A stretch of DNA of 64,000 bases, taken from contig JAGEMR010000108.1 of NCBI GenBank assembly GCA_021030915.1, positions 37,020 through 101,019 of the forward strand. The letters are read 5' to 3'. Numbering within the stretch: the first letter of the stretch is position 1; each line of letters begins with the position of its first letter. Shown one piece after another: positions 42,710 through 53,986 of this stretch. The notes under the pieces are model-generated. The model was given only the letters and a program-made list of their open reading frames with translations, searched no databases and was not told the origin of the DNA. The translations under genes and the position numbers were made by a program. This DNA comes from Astrothelium macrocarpum. Its lineage: Eukaryota > Ascomycota > Dothideomycetes > Trypetheliales > Trypetheliaceae.

Positions 42710-45366
42710 CTAGCAACTGTTCGCTGGACAGGCGAAACCTGTTCCGTAAACATTACCCGAAAAGCCAAGCATCTGGATTATCGCATTGACAACGCCGCCG
42801 ATTCCCTCACCTGCCATAAAACCAGCCGCAACTCCATAACCGTAATTATCGAATGAACGAGCAGAACGCCTTGTCCAAACCGCAGCAATTATCGCGCCAA
42901 TTGCCATAGCAGTCCCAACTGTCGTAGTGTCAATTATAAACGCAAGCGACAGCACCATCATGTTAGGGTGGTAAGTTTTTAACCATTCCCAACGACCTTT
43001 TAATGCATACCGACGGATCAGGACCATTGCAATTCCGAATATCGCAAAGACGATGGAAAAATTCTTGCTTGAATTGGGGATTGTGAAATTAGGTTCTGTT
43101 ACCGCCACGGCAACAGCACGCCAAGCCCCCACAGATGGAACGTGAAAGGGGCATCCTTCTATATTGACGTTGTGAATACACGGATAAGCGTTGCTAAAAA
43201 GAACATAGACTCCCGGCGCCAGAAATATGGCAAAAAGCGTGCCAATTCCTTGGGCAATCCATTGAAGCTTTGGTGAGGTACGGAGAAGATAGCCGACACG
43301 GAAGTCACCAACCAAATCTTTGGAGCTGTCAGAATTCGGGATAATTTGAGCATTCAATTTCCTTACCAACAGCTTGATTGGCGCCAACACTGGCAAGTGC
43401 ACCTCCAAGAAGATTCATGCGCTGTGACTGCTCTAGCGTCCAACTTTCGCCTTTAGTGACCGATCCAAGGATTATTTGAGAAGCCTTTGACGCCGCGGTC
43501 AAAGGAGTAATATCTGCACCAAGTCAGTATCAATGATTTATCGAAGACATACTAATTGATCCCAAAGTCAGCCTACTCACCAGTTGCGCCAGTGGCTTGA
43601 ATAGCAAGGAAAGAGAAGAAAAACGCCAAAAATAAAGCCAAGAGTGTCTCTAATATCGGCATGCCAAATTGACCACGCATGACGAGGCAGGTTAGTGCAA
43701 GAACAGCAACGAGACCGGGAAGCCACATCCAAAGCTTTACCATCTCATCGTCGGAAGCCGAGTCTGCAACGGCATTGTCCTTCGTCTTTTGCGGCCTGTG
43801 TACTTGGACATAACCTTTCCCTTGGAAACGAGCGAATAATACATGATAACCATCGTAAATACCAGTATAGACTGCCTTTCCAGTGAGCCAGAATATACGC
43901 CATTGACAGAGAAGGTCTATGCTGCTCAATCAGCGATTGCTTCCGTCAAAGGTATATTATAGCAATTACCTGTCATGGACACTGCAATCATGCAAGAAAC
44001 GCCAGGCCAAAGCAGCCAATAACGGGGACTAGGATGCTGGGGAGTCGTGAAATCGCTGGAAAGAGAAGTATATGACGTTAACCCAGACCATTCTGGAATG
44101 TCTGATGCTGGTGTTCCAAATGCCTGCTCTCGGGCAACCAGCATCGGTCCTATGATACCCCTGGACTCTTTAGCAAAGTAGTTCGGGAATTGGGTAAAGG
44201 CTGGAGTGTACCAGGCAAGAATACTCCCAGCCAAGTGGGAGATCGCTACATTGAGACCGACAAGCATACCAGTGCCGATGAAAGCTGGTGACCATTCAAC
44301 GAACCAACCCCAACTCTCCATAAACACCGCGGTATCTTGAAATAGCCCAAACGTAAACAGCCATGTAAAGACGTGCCAGTCCTAATAAAACAGTTACTCG
44401 AGGTGAGATAAGCGATATGGAGCTCATACCCATAGAAGGCCCATGGCATATTGAGATAGGACACGTAGTGTTGCTGCGAATGCGAATGCTAAGCCAAGAG
44501 CTTTCGTCTTATTTTGAGCAGAAGCCCCGCCTTCAGATGCCTGATGCATCCCCCGGATAGTTATGGCAGTCGCGGACGAGGACGGAAATATTAGCCCCAA
44601 TTCACGGCCAACCCAACAGATGAAAAATTTCCGCACTTTCTGAATATTCAGTATGCATGGTTCCGGTGAATCTCTTCGGGGAACACTTACGTGGAGTTGC
44701 AAAAAAGAAGCCAAAGTAACCCCCAAGCGCTGTCAAAATTGAAATTCGGAAATAATCACGCTGAGGAGTGTCCAGAAGACCTAATTGATACATGGCAGGA
44801 AATGCGGATACAAAAACATTTGACATACCACCTGCTGCCGTGGCAGCTGTTTGTACAATGTTGTTTTCACGTGGTCCAAAGTCTCGGCCAAGTAGGGGAA
44901 TATGACGGAAATGTTTCGAGCAGTATTTTAACACCGTGAAACCAATGATCGACTGTATATCGTAAGCGAAATCGTTGCCTGCAATGAGAAAAGACGGATT
45001 TACAGCAAAAATGTTCGCACCGGCCGTCCAGCCCGACTTAAGGCCCAGATAAATGTTCGAAGTATTGACTAATGCGCCACATAAAACACCTACAGTAATC
45101 GCACGCACGGTGAGAATACCCTGAGACTCGCTCCCCAAATCATTGAAGGGCTTGAAGGGATCTTTGGCAAAGTCATCTGGATTTGGGTCGGTAGCACCTT
45201 CGTGTTCTATGGATGGTTCTGCTTCACGTTCATTCGCCGAGCTCTCGGCCGCAAGTGCTTCTTCTTCAGAAGCTAACACGAGTCTGAGTAAAGATTAGAC
45301 ATTACTAGGGTTCGCGCCAGTCATGAAAGCATTTCAAACGAACTCATAAGATTCCGAGCCGGCCAT
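42710..45366 (-). CDS. OPT-family oligopeptide/metal-chelate transporter
   Basis: Minus strand, eight exons: 45366-45344, 45283-45004, 44952-44691, 44635-44430, 44381-43970, 43916-43581, 43513-43367 and 43317-42710; 757 residues. Family blocks include NIYLGLKSGWTAGANIFASIIGF, GPRENNIVQTAATAAGGMS, DLLCQWRIFWLTGKA, and the end VWTRRSARSFDNYGYGVAAGFMAGEGIGGVVNA. Roughly 14-16 membrane segments are expected. OPT proteins bring in small peptides or siderophore-like metal complexes with protons; the substrate is not predictable here. Exon 1 codes only seven full codons. Intron 2 (44953-45003) is 51 nt with no stop, so an unspliced reading stays in frame and would add 17 residues into a conserved helix. 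Some acceptors are AAG. Confidence 0.9.
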
Positions 45367-45769
45367 CTTCGACGAGACATCAATGTCTAGATCGAATCAT
45401 AGAAGATATTGATATTTGTAATTCGCCTCCGGATTATGAAAGAAATAAGCCTAGAAAATCATGGTGGATCTCTTGACCGACATGGCATTCGCCTATTGCT
45501 GGTCCATGCATGCAGTACGCTACTGTCAAAGATGTAAGCACTGAACACCGGCCGAGGGGAACAGTTGGCGTTCGAAAAAGCAAAGAATCTTCTAAATCAG
45601 AGCAGCGACGAAGTCTCTCTCGCAATAGCTCCTCCAATGATCTGGTGCTGCGTGTTTTTCGAAACGAAGCTGTGGTATTGCAATGGATAAATCGACAGAT
45701 TTGCCTCTTTTGCCAAAGAAGCACGAATGACAGGACTCTTTTGTCCGTCGAGTAAAAATGCAAGATAGT
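45367..45769. other. Intergenic, no gene recognised
   Basis: About 400 bases between the transporter start and the decayed gene. Overlapping frames of about 80-110 residues on both strands have no features. Confidence 0.55.
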
Positions 45770-46700
45770 TTAATAGAGAGGAATGACTTGAATATGGGAG
45801 AAGTTCATTGCTCCATACGTGGATGTTTCATCTTCCAACGTGCCAAACAGCGGCAGATCGGAGACGGCGAAGAAACGCTCCGAAGCCACCAGCTGAACAT
45901 TGCTGAAAACCCAACTCTCTTTCCCCTTCCTTAACATCTCAATCTCTGCTCGCTTCTTCAAATTATCACGATTGCGAATCTGAACACTTATTGGTTCCCT
46001 TGCGTCCAGCGCCTTTGATTATGTGCATTGATTTGCACCAGTTGCCCAAACGGATATCCTGACAACCAGAACGATAGAGATCCATCTCCAGATTGAACCG
46101 AAAGGGTATGGTAGGAAATGAGTAATATGCAACTAAGCCATCTAAATCTACGGCTCAACGAAAAGGGCACAGCGCCATGAGTGCTTTCAGGGATCAGCTT
46201 CAGCCCCTGAAGAACCCCAAAAACGCTAAATACGACAGGAGGTAATAGGGTAGTAAGATCCTCGGCCTCCTGGATTGACAAATTCTGCGCACACCTTCCT
46301 ATGCATCAGTCTGATAGATGGTGTTACTTCAGTTCTCCAGAACTGAAATTCAATATCAAAACCCTTTATAGAAATATGAAGCGCAAACGCTTTTCGGCTT
46401 CGATACTTGTATGATCCTTCGAACCTATTCTCCAACCCAAGTTGATGGATGTCATCCGCAATCCTTCGCCCTAATGCTTGTCCAAATCCATCCCGCATGT
46501 CATGCTGATCTGGGTGAAGATCAAACCGGTGAGTCTGCAAGATCTACGGGATATCGTACATCATCTGCATCTCAGACGCATTGGGGAAGAATGCTAAGAC
46601 GTATTCAAACTTTGTGATGGCTGAATGGACGTTTCTGTATGACTCTGCGCGATCGAGCCGTGTTTGTGCAAGACATTGAAGATATTTCAGCTTGGAGCCG
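45770..46700 (-). pseudogene. Decayed gene of unknown family
   Basis: On the minus strand, three consecutive stretches read as natural protein, but in shifted frames. The first runs SKLKYLQCLAQTRLDRAESYR...MMYDIP, an in-frame TAG (46546-46544), then THRFDLHPDQHDMRDGFGQ...FDIEFQFWRTE. The second is VDLDGLVAYYSFPTIPFRF...GNWCKSMHIIK. The third is ALDAREPISVQIRNRDNLKK...MNFSHIQVIPLY, ending at TAA 45770. The gaps are one or a few bases and too short for introns. The simplest reading is a gene inactivated by one stop and at least two frameshifts. A multi-intron live gene or sequencing errors cannot be ruled out by eye. I do not recognise the family. Confidence 0.45.
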
Positions 46701-46974
46701 AAGATCCTCGACTAAACTAGTCTAGTTGCTAGTAAAGACGTGGAGCATTAATGGTTGCTTATTTCGGGAAAGTTTCTCGACGTTTTGAGTCGTATAGTGC
46801 GAGCTCCCGTAGACTGCCGTGAGTCAAGTAGGCTGAAAACGACGTCGTACAAGAATCTTCCCCTCCCGTAAGTGCATGGCCTTGGTGGGTAGGGTCTTTC
46901 TCATTAGATCTTTTCGTGACCGAATTTCAGAACACGACTGCGCTTTTCACAATATCTCATCTCTATCATCCGTC

Positions 46975-48523
46975 ATGACGATAGACTACAAGAGCCACCC
47001 AAGTGAGCTTGTAACATCAGGTGTACGTCCAATACTATTCCCAATCCAATTCCGATGCAAATAACTAAATTAGGCTTGAGCAGCAAATCAGGTCAAGCAT
47101 TGGCATCAAGGAGTTGCGTGATGCCATCCCACCTCACTGTTTTCAGCCCTCGTATACGACGTCTCTTTGGTACATGTTTCGCGATTGCGTCCTGATAGCA
47201 ACGGGTATTACATGTGCGTACAACTTTGTTCCTCAGATCGAATCATTCTGGCTTCGTTGTGTGGCCTGGGCTTTGTACGGATACATTGAAGGTCTTTTCT
47301 TTCTTGGCTTGTGGGTACGTTTTCGAAGCTTTCATGACTGTTCCAAAGCACGTTCGACTTACGGGTTGATAGATTCTAGGACATGAGTGCGGTCACTCCG
47401 CCTTCTCACCTTCAGACACTCTCAACAATACCGTTGGATTTGTTTTACATGAGTTTTTGCTCAGTCCATATTTCGCATGGCGCTCTTCCCATCGAAGACA
47501 TCACATCTATGCAAACAATCTGGCCAAAGACCATAATTACGTTCCACCTCAGCGCGTAGAATATGCGTCGACTCTGGGTGTCGACATCGATCGGCTTGAA
47601 GAACTTACCGAAGATGCTCCTCTCGTTACGTTCCTCCGCATCATACTTCAACAAGTTATTGGCTGGCCGTGGTACCTCATCACGAATATAACAGCATCAG
47701 ACACCAGTCTTCCAAAGAAAAAGTCCAACACCCCATTAGGCAACAGCCACTTTGCACCTTATGGGTCTTTGTTCCGGCCGGATGAGGCCCACTTAATCAT
47801 CCTTTCAGATCTCGGTCTTGTGGCAATGGGCTACATCTTATACCTATGCAGTCGCCAGGTCGGTCTGGACATGGTTGCGTTATTGTACTTTCAGCCGTAC
47901 ATGTGGCTCAACCATTGGATCGTAGCAATAACATACTTGCATCATACACATCCCGATCTTCCAAAGTATGAAGAAAACAATTGGACATTCCTTAAAGGAG
48001 CCACCGCAACAGTTGATCGCGAATTTGGGTTTATTGGGAAACACTTCTTTCATGGAATCATCGAATTCCACGTCATTCATCATCTGTTCTCGTGAGTTTT
48101 CCAGTCTACCAATTCGTTGAAGTGCCAGATCGGGTCAAATCAGCAGCTAACCACTTTGGTCACCTTTCTAGACGGATTCCCTTCTACCATGCTGAAGAGG
48201 CCACCAAGGTTATCATTCCTCTTCTTGGTGATGATTATCATTCAGATAAAAAGCGTGCGTTTCTTCCAGGGCTTTGGGAGTCGTTTACGAAATGTCAATG
48301 GGTAGAACCGGACGAGTCCCGATCACCGCCTGGAGAAGGTACGCTTTGGTACAAGGGAGGTCCATCACCACCTCCCGAGTATAGTATGAGAATCAAGAGT
48401 CTCTCTCGTTTATTCGACGTGACATCGTTCGGTGTTATATCGAAGTTGAGGATGGGGGGAAACGAAGCTGGAGCTACCGATGTTTCTCACGAAAATAAAG
48501 CAGCGAAGATTGAGCAGAAGTAA
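46975..48523 (+). CDS. Delta-12-type fatty acid desaturase
   Basis: Four exons, 46975-47022, 47084-47314, 47373-48091 and 48172-48523, give 449 residues. The three histidine boxes of membrane desaturases are complete: HECGHSAF, HRRHH (SSHRRHHIYANN) and HVIHHLFSRIPFYHAEEAT. The N-terminal IKELRDAIPPHCFQPS and WYMFRD blocks are typical of fungal oleate delta-12 and related omega-3 desaturases. It should add a second double bond to oleoyl chains in the ER; a delta-15 activity is possible. Exon 1 codes 16 residues. A 5' UTR intron (46869-46930, GTAAGT...CAG) is likely. The first coding intron needs donor GTACGT at 47023 with acceptor at 47083, since the other nearby choices break the frame. Confidence 0.9.
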
Positions 48524-49102
48524 TTCCACTTACTCTCTCCCGCGCGACGAATCTTCGGATTTTCGAGGCGACATATCCTATTGAAGAATGTTGACCTGGG
48601 TGATAGGCGAAAGGCTTGTAAGAGAATCAACCATCTTCAGCTACGCGCCCGTGTCAGAATCTGAGGGCTATTAGATATTGGCAACAATGCAGGCCTTTGA
48701 GCTAAGAGAACGATCTGATATTAGTACACGAGGGTGATATTTAGTAGCGGAATCTTAGGACGTAGAGTAAACTTGGTCGAACCATTGAGTACTAACGAAG
48801 CGGACCAGCGATGACTGATTTTAAGTTAAGAAACCTCGGACGCATCGTTAGATAAGATCTGTGGACAATGCATTCATAAAGCGTATCAAAGGAAGTTCAG
48901 TCAATAGATCGGCAAAATAGTGTGAATGGTACCAAAAATCAGCATCGTTACAATACGGAGAAGGACTGCGATGCCACTCCAGGTGGTATAACAAGCCTTA
49001 AGATCTATAACGTAAATCTCATCAGACTAGCCCAGTGTGGTCTCATAATCATGCCTCAACCGCCTTTTGATAGCAAAATCATGTTATGGCTATGCCTTCC
49101 CT
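48524..49102. other. Intergenic between convergent genes
   Basis: About 580 bases between the desaturase and the inhibitor gene. No gene recognised. Confidence 0.6.
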
Positions 49103-49479
49103 TCACTGGGTCCTGACCTCCTGATCCGCCTCAACATTGAGGTGTTCGTTCGATGCAAGAGTGTGCACTTTGTCAGGAGGAAACTCGGCACTGAGAACAA
49201 AATTTTAGCGATCGTACGATATAGATATTTTGGATAGTGTAGCAGCATACGTGAAGCCTTTGATCAATTTGAACTCGTGTGTGATCTTCCCGCCCTGCTC
49301 TTCGACCGTTTGCTTGGCCCTTTGACCGTCAATATGAAATATAGTGCTCGTGCGTGGCGTACAAGACTCACTTTTCGAGCTCGGCAGCATCAGCACCGTC
49401 CTTGAGGGAAACCTGCAGATAATTAGCGCACCGAACAGTTGGATACCTGCACTTGGTTATTTACGTTGATGGCTGGCAT
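49103..49479 (-). CDS. Proteinase inhibitor I9 / Pbi2-like, 70 residues
   Basis: Minus strand, four tiny exons (49479-49465, 49412-49372, 49319-49251, 49190-49103). Joined, they encode MPAINVSLKDGADAAELEK, AKQTVEEQGGKITHEFKLIKGF, TAEFPPDKVHTLASN and EHLNVEADQEVRTQ, the complete inhibitor-I9 fold seen in yeast Pbi2 and in subtilisin propeptides. There is no signal peptide, so it is probably cytosolic or vacuolar and blocks vacuolar proteinase B; Pbi2 also serves vacuole fusion. Each junction restores conserved residues (K|AKQ, GF(T)AEFPPD). The exon 3 acceptor is AAAG. The frame track shows only exon 3 with intron read-through, so the gene is easily missed. Divergent with BMS1 across 382 bases. 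Confidence 0.85.
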
Positions 49480-49861
49480 TCTGAGATTCCTGTTCCTAGT
49501 TTTTTGCAAAAGTGTTTTTGGATAGTTTCCGTGCCGAAAGCTTGATCTATCAAATCGATGAAGAAGACTCACAAGCCAAGCAGAAATTTTCAGCTTCTGA
49601 CGTAGAATGGTTTCACGTGTGCTGCTTTGATACCTCAGGCACTTCTCACGCCAGCGGCAAGCGCCCCGCGGGATGAGACACCAACGTCATTCAACACCTC
49701 GCTTAGCGCAAAGATCCGAATCTGACGCTATCTGATCGATGATAAGATAAAAATCTTAGCGTTGAAATTGTCTCTATCATGCCTTAAAATTACTTATTCC
49801 GGGTTTTTGTCTGCCAGAGCCGCAAAGAAGAAAAGGCCTTTGAGACTTCTGCTGGTCAAAC
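49480..49861. promoter_or_regulatory. Divergent promoter of the I9 inhibitor and BMS1
   Basis: About 380 bases between two outward-facing genes, with no coding frame. It must serve both genes. Contains CGATCGATGATAAGATAAAA-like A/T-rich sequence near the BMS1 side (49735-49760). Confidence 0.5.
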
Positions 49862-52800
49862 ATGTCGGACCAGGTTCACAAGCCCCATCGGGCTAAGAAG
49901 GAGAAAAAAACACCAACTTCAGGCCGCAATCCAAAGGCATTTGCCTATGCCGCACCTGGAAGACTTCAAAAACAAGCTGCCCGCTCTCATGATGTCAAGG
50001 AAAAGCGATTGCATGTACCACTGGTCGACCGGCTGCCCGATGAAGCACCGCCGCTTGTTGTTAGTGTCGTCGGTCCCCCTGGCGTTGGCAAAACCACGCT
50101 CATCAAATCCCTAATCCGACGGTATACCAAGCAAACACTGTCGCATCCAGTGGGGCCTTTGACAGTGGTGACGAGCAAGCGAAGGCGACTAACATTCATG
50201 GAATGTCCGAGCGATAGTCTCGCAAGCATGATAGATTTGGCAAAGGTTGTGGACATTGTACTACTCATGATAGATGGAAACTTCGGCTTCGAGATGGAAA
50301 CCATGGAGTTTCTGAATGTCCTATCCGCACAAGGTATGCCTGGCAATGTCTTTGGCATACTCACTCACCTCGATCTTTTTAAGAAACAAGATACCTTACG
50401 AATGCAAAAAAAAAGGTTGAAACATCGGTTCTGGTCAGAGTTGTATCAAGGTGCAAAACTTTTCTATCTAAGTGGCGTAGTCAACGGGAGATATCCCGAT
50501 CGCGAAATCCTCAACGTATCACGATTTTTATCGGTCATGAAAAACCCTCGACCTCTAATTTGGCGCAATTCTCATCCCTACTGCGTCGCAGATCGTTTCC
50601 TCGACCTTACTGCTCCTACCGCAATCGAATCAGATCCCAAGTGTGACCGGACAGTCGCTTTGTACGGTTATCTGCGAGGGACAAATTTTCCTGCGCAAGG
50701 TGCTCGAGTTCATGTTCCAGGCGTAGGAGATCTCAATGTTAGTACTATCGAGCGGCTGCCAGACCCATGTCCAACGCCGCACCAACAGGTTACGAAAGAA
50801 AAAATTGAGGGTAAAAAGGAAAAGAGAAGGCTTGGTGAGAAACAGAAAGTGCTGTTTGCGCCAATGAGTGATGTGGGCGGTGTCTTGGTTCACAAAGATG
50901 CCGTGTACATCGACGTGAAGACAAATACTTTTGATCAGAATGTTGAAGGAGAGCGTGGTTTTGGGGAACAACTGATGGTTGGGCTACAAGGCGAAAGGAG
51001 ACTATTGGGTTCCAGTACAAACAGAGTCAGGCTATTCAGCGATGCCAAGGAGGTGGAAGATGTAGAAGAAGATGAGATAGGGAATTCAGGACGGAAGACA
51101 AGAAGAGATCCAAGGATATTGGAGAGGGTCGATGAAGATAGTGACGAGGATGAAGGATTCGCTAGCGGAGGCGAAGACGAGATAGATGGAGGGAATGACT
51201 TTGAGGACACTGGAACCGACGGGGAAGATATGGAGGTCCTTTCACAGGAGAGGACAAACCCTCGTCGGCACATCGAAGGGAAAGCCCAGCGACGAAACAA
51301 CAAGGACAAGAAAGTCGACGGTGACATTGCTTTTGCTGAGAGCGACTCGGATCTTGGCTCTTTGTCATCAAACGAGGACCACCTGCTCAACGACGAAGAC
51401 AATTTTGAAGCAGAAGACGAAGAGGAAGACAGCCTCGATGATGGTGATGATAATGGTGCTTTGCGCTGGAAGCGTAATTTAGCAGAAGGTGCACAGCGTC
51501 TTCACGGCAGTAAAAGACCTTACCGCACAGCCGAGCTCGCGAGGCTAATGTACGACGATTCCAAAACGCCAGCAGAGGTTTTACAAATTTGGTCTGGGGC
51601 GCCTGTGGAGAAGAATGATATTCCAATGCAAGAAGATGCCGATGATGAGAATTTCTTTCGGAAAGCAAAGCGAAATGATAATGAAGAGGACGAAGATCGT
51701 ATGATTCCTGAATATGACTATGAACAACTGGAAGAGAAATGGAGTAATGAGACGAACATTGAAGCTCTTCGCCACCGATTTGCCTCTGCAAGCTTGCTTC
51801 AGGATAGATCGAATGATGAAGGTGGCGAGGGAGATGGATCGTCGGCTGGGGAGGAAGATGAAGGCGACGGTGCCTTTGAAGATTTAGAGACGGGTGAGGT
51901 ACATGGCCAAGTGAATGCTGTAGCTCAGACAGAAGAGCAAGGACAGAGTCTCGAAGCGGAGCGAGAGCGAAACGCCCGGCGCAAGGAGGAACTCAAACTA
52001 CGATTTGAAGAAGAGGATCGAGAAGGTCTGGCAAACGATAAGGCCAATGCCCGGAAAGAGAATGGTGGAAATGAAGAGGAGTTTGGGGAAGATGAGTGGT
52101 ATGATGCTCAAAAGGCGCAAATACAAAAGCAACTTGATATCAATCGAGCAGAATTCGACCAAATGGATGAGCTATCTCGTATTCGAGTGGAAGGTCACAA
52201 GGCCGGCACGTATGCGAGGCTCGTTCTTGAAAACGTTCCATACGAGTTCTGTGCAAACTTCAATCCGCGCTTTCCGATACTGATCGGAGGGCTATCATCT
52301 ACCGAAGACCGCTTTGGCTTTGTGCAAGTTCGAATAAAAAGGCATCGTTGGCATAAAAAGATTCTCAAGACGAACGATCCTCTTATATTCTCACTTGGCT
52401 GGCGCAGGTTCCAGACAACACCACTGTATAGCATCTCTGATTCGAGGACGCGAAACCGAATGTTGAAATATACTCCAGAGCACATGCACTGCTTTGGGAC
52501 TTTCTACGGCCCCCTTATCGCGCCAAATACAGGATTCTGTTGTGTACAGAGTCTGTCAAACAAAAATCCTGGCTTTCGTGTAGCAGCTACAGGGGTCGTG
52601 CTAAATGTCGATGAGAGTACAGAGATTGTGAAGAAGCTCAAACTTACAGGTCATCCTTACAAGATTTTCAAAAATACAGCATTCATCAAAGATATGTTTG
52701 GCAGTTCGCTCGAAATTGCAAAGTTTGAAGGAGCGGGCATCAGAACGGTGTCTGGCGTTAGAGGCCAGATCAAACGTGCCCTGAGCAAGCCAGAGGGCCA

Positions 52801-53413
52801 CTTTCGAGCCACCTTTGAAGATAAAATCCTGATGAGCGATATTGTATTTTTACGAGCATGGTATCCAGTACGGCCGCATCGTTTCTACAATCCGGTCACA
52901 AATCTTCTGGATGGACAATATGACGCAGAGAATAGCAGTTCCCAGGAATGGCAGGGCATGCGATTGACAGGTGAAGTGCGAGCGGCCGAGGGCATCGCTA
53001 CGCCAAAAGAACGTAATTCCACATATCGGCCCATCGAACGACCAAATCGGCACTTCAACCCTCTTCGCATCCCTCGCAAACTTCAAGCAGATCTCCCATT
53101 CAAGTCACAACCAGCGAACATGCTGCCACAACGTAAGCAGACGTATCTACAGAAGCGGGCTATTGTTGCGAGCAGAGAAGAACGAAAAGCAAGGAACTTG
53201 TTGCAACAGGTCATGACGCTGAGGAACGAAAAGGTTGCGAAGAGGCGAGCAAAGCAAGAGGAGAGAAAGGAGCCGTATCGAAAGAAAATGGCTGAGAGGG
53301 AGGAGCTGAAACAGGCGAGAGAAAAGCGAGAAAGGGACGAATACTGGAAGAGGGAGGGCAAGAAAAGGAAGAACCAAGATGGTGAGAGTGGAGGCGGGAA
53401 GAGAAAGCGATAA
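49862..53413 (+). CDS. BMS1: Ribosome biogenesis GTPase Bms1
   Basis: Single exon of 1,183 residues, the normal size of Bms1. It opens with the KPHRAKKEKK...NPKAFAYAAPGRL block. The G domain starts at about residue 65 (VVSVVGPPGVGKTTLIKSL, P-loop about 71-79) and has ILTHLDLFK in place of a classical NKxD. A long, acidic, Ser/Asp/Glu-rich middle (about 380-760) follows. The C-terminal half contains the AARP2CN/RIBIOP blocks (FGFVQVRIKRHRWHKKILK, FGSSLEIAKFEGAGIRTVSGVRGQIK) and a Lys/Arg tail. Bms1 works with Rcl1 and U3 snoRNP in the small-subunit processome in the nucleolus. No frame damage is seen. Confidence 0.97.
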   Translation: MSDQVHKPHRAKKEKKTPTSGRNPKAFAYAAPGRLQKQAARSHDVKEKRLHVPLVDRLPDEAPPLVVSVVGPPGVGKTTLIKSLIRRYTKQTLSHPVGPLTVVTSKRRRLTFMECPSDSLASMIDLAKVVDIVLLMIDGNFGFEMETMEFLNVLSAQGMPGNVFGILTHLDLFKKQDTLRMQKKRLKHRFWSELYQGAKLFYLSGVVNGRYPDREILNVSRFLSVMKNPRPLIWRNSHPYCVADRFLDLTAPTAIESDPKCDRTVALYGYLRGTNFPAQGARVHVPGVGDLNVSTIERLPDPCPTPHQQVTKEKIEGKKEKRRLGEKQKVLFAPMSDVGGVLVHKDAVYIDVKTNTFDQNVEGERGFGEQLMVGLQGERRLLGSSTNRVRLFSDAKEVEDVEEDEIGNSGRKTRRDPRILERVDEDSDEDEGFASGGEDEIDGGNDFEDTGTDGEDMEVLSQERTNPRRHIEGKAQRRNNKDKKVDGDIAFAESDSDLGSLSSNEDHLLNDEDNFEAEDEEEDSLDDGDDNGALRWKRNLAEGAQRLHGSKRPYRTAELARLMYDDSKTPAEVLQIWSGAPVEKNDIPMQEDADDENFFRKAKRNDNEEDEDRMIPEYDYEQLEEKWSNETNIEALRHRFASASLLQDRSNDEGGEGDGSSAGEEDEGDGAFEDLETGEVHGQVNAVAQTEEQGQSLEAERERNARRKEELKLRFEEEDREGLANDKANARKENGGNEEEFGEDEWYDAQKAQIQKQLDINRAEFDQMDELSRIRVEGHKAGTYARLVLENVPYEFCANFNPRFPILIGGLSSTEDRFGFVQVRIKRHRWHKKILKTNDPLIFSLGWRRFQTTPLYSISDSRTRNRMLKYTPEHMHCFGTFYGPLIAPNTGFCCVQSLSNKNPGFRVAATGVVLNVDESTEIVKKLKLTGHPYKIFKNTAFIKDMFGSSLEIAKFEGAGIRTVSGVRGQIKRALSKPEGHFRATFEDKILMSDIVFLRAWYPVRPHRFYNPVTNLLDGQYDAENSSSQEWQGMRLTGEVRAAEGIATPKERNSTYRPIERPNRHFNPLRIPRKLQADLPFKSQPANMLPQRKQTYLQKRAIVASREERKARNLLQQVMTLRNEKVAKRRAKQEERKEPYRKKMAEREELKQAREKRERDEYWKREGKKRKNQDGESGGGKRKR

Positions 53414-53986
53414 TTGGAAACATCATCCAAATAGATAGTAGAGTGGATTCCGAAGGGAATAAGCGTAGAACGGGAGATGATTGGGCACATTGCGCAATAG
53501 CGGGATGAGAGGTGGGGGAGAGACGGTAACGGCGTTGACGCGTGACCACGTGAGTTGGCTCGCGGGTCCTTGCAGCGCCCTGGACCCCGCCATCTTCACC
53601 TCCGCACCCAGAAGCACAATCAAGCCTGCAATCTGGCTACAATCTGGAACAATGTCTTTGTTCCAATCACTATCCTGACCTCCATCACCCCACAGTTCGA
53701 ATCTGCAAATCCTGCGTCGCCATTGGCCCTCGTCAAGCCAGCGTCAGCTCGCAGGCCGAAGATTGTGCGGTAGTACAAGCTGACACGCTTCGCGGCCGCG
53801 CGTGCTCGTGGTCGTGATTAGGGCGGCCTGAAGCGGGAAGTGGGTGACGTTGACTCGACTTCTCGCGCCAGCATCGTCCGTCCATCCCAACCACCAACAA
53901 ATCTCCCTCTCCGCCAGCTGCTCTTCCAGACTCTCCGTAACAGGTTCCACAACTCAGCCGTCAGCAACGAGGACACGGCCCGCGCC
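53414..53986. promoter_or_regulatory. Promoter of the Whi5/Nrm1-like gene with MCB and E-box motifs
   Basis: About 570 bases. An ACGCGT (MCB) motif lies at 53538-53543 and CACGTG at 53547-53552, four bases apart. ACGCGT is the binding word of the fungal G1/S factor MBF, a fitting site for a gene whose product is expected to repress MBF/SBF. The 5' frame from 53840 opens with GTG and is probably leader. Confidence 0.55.
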
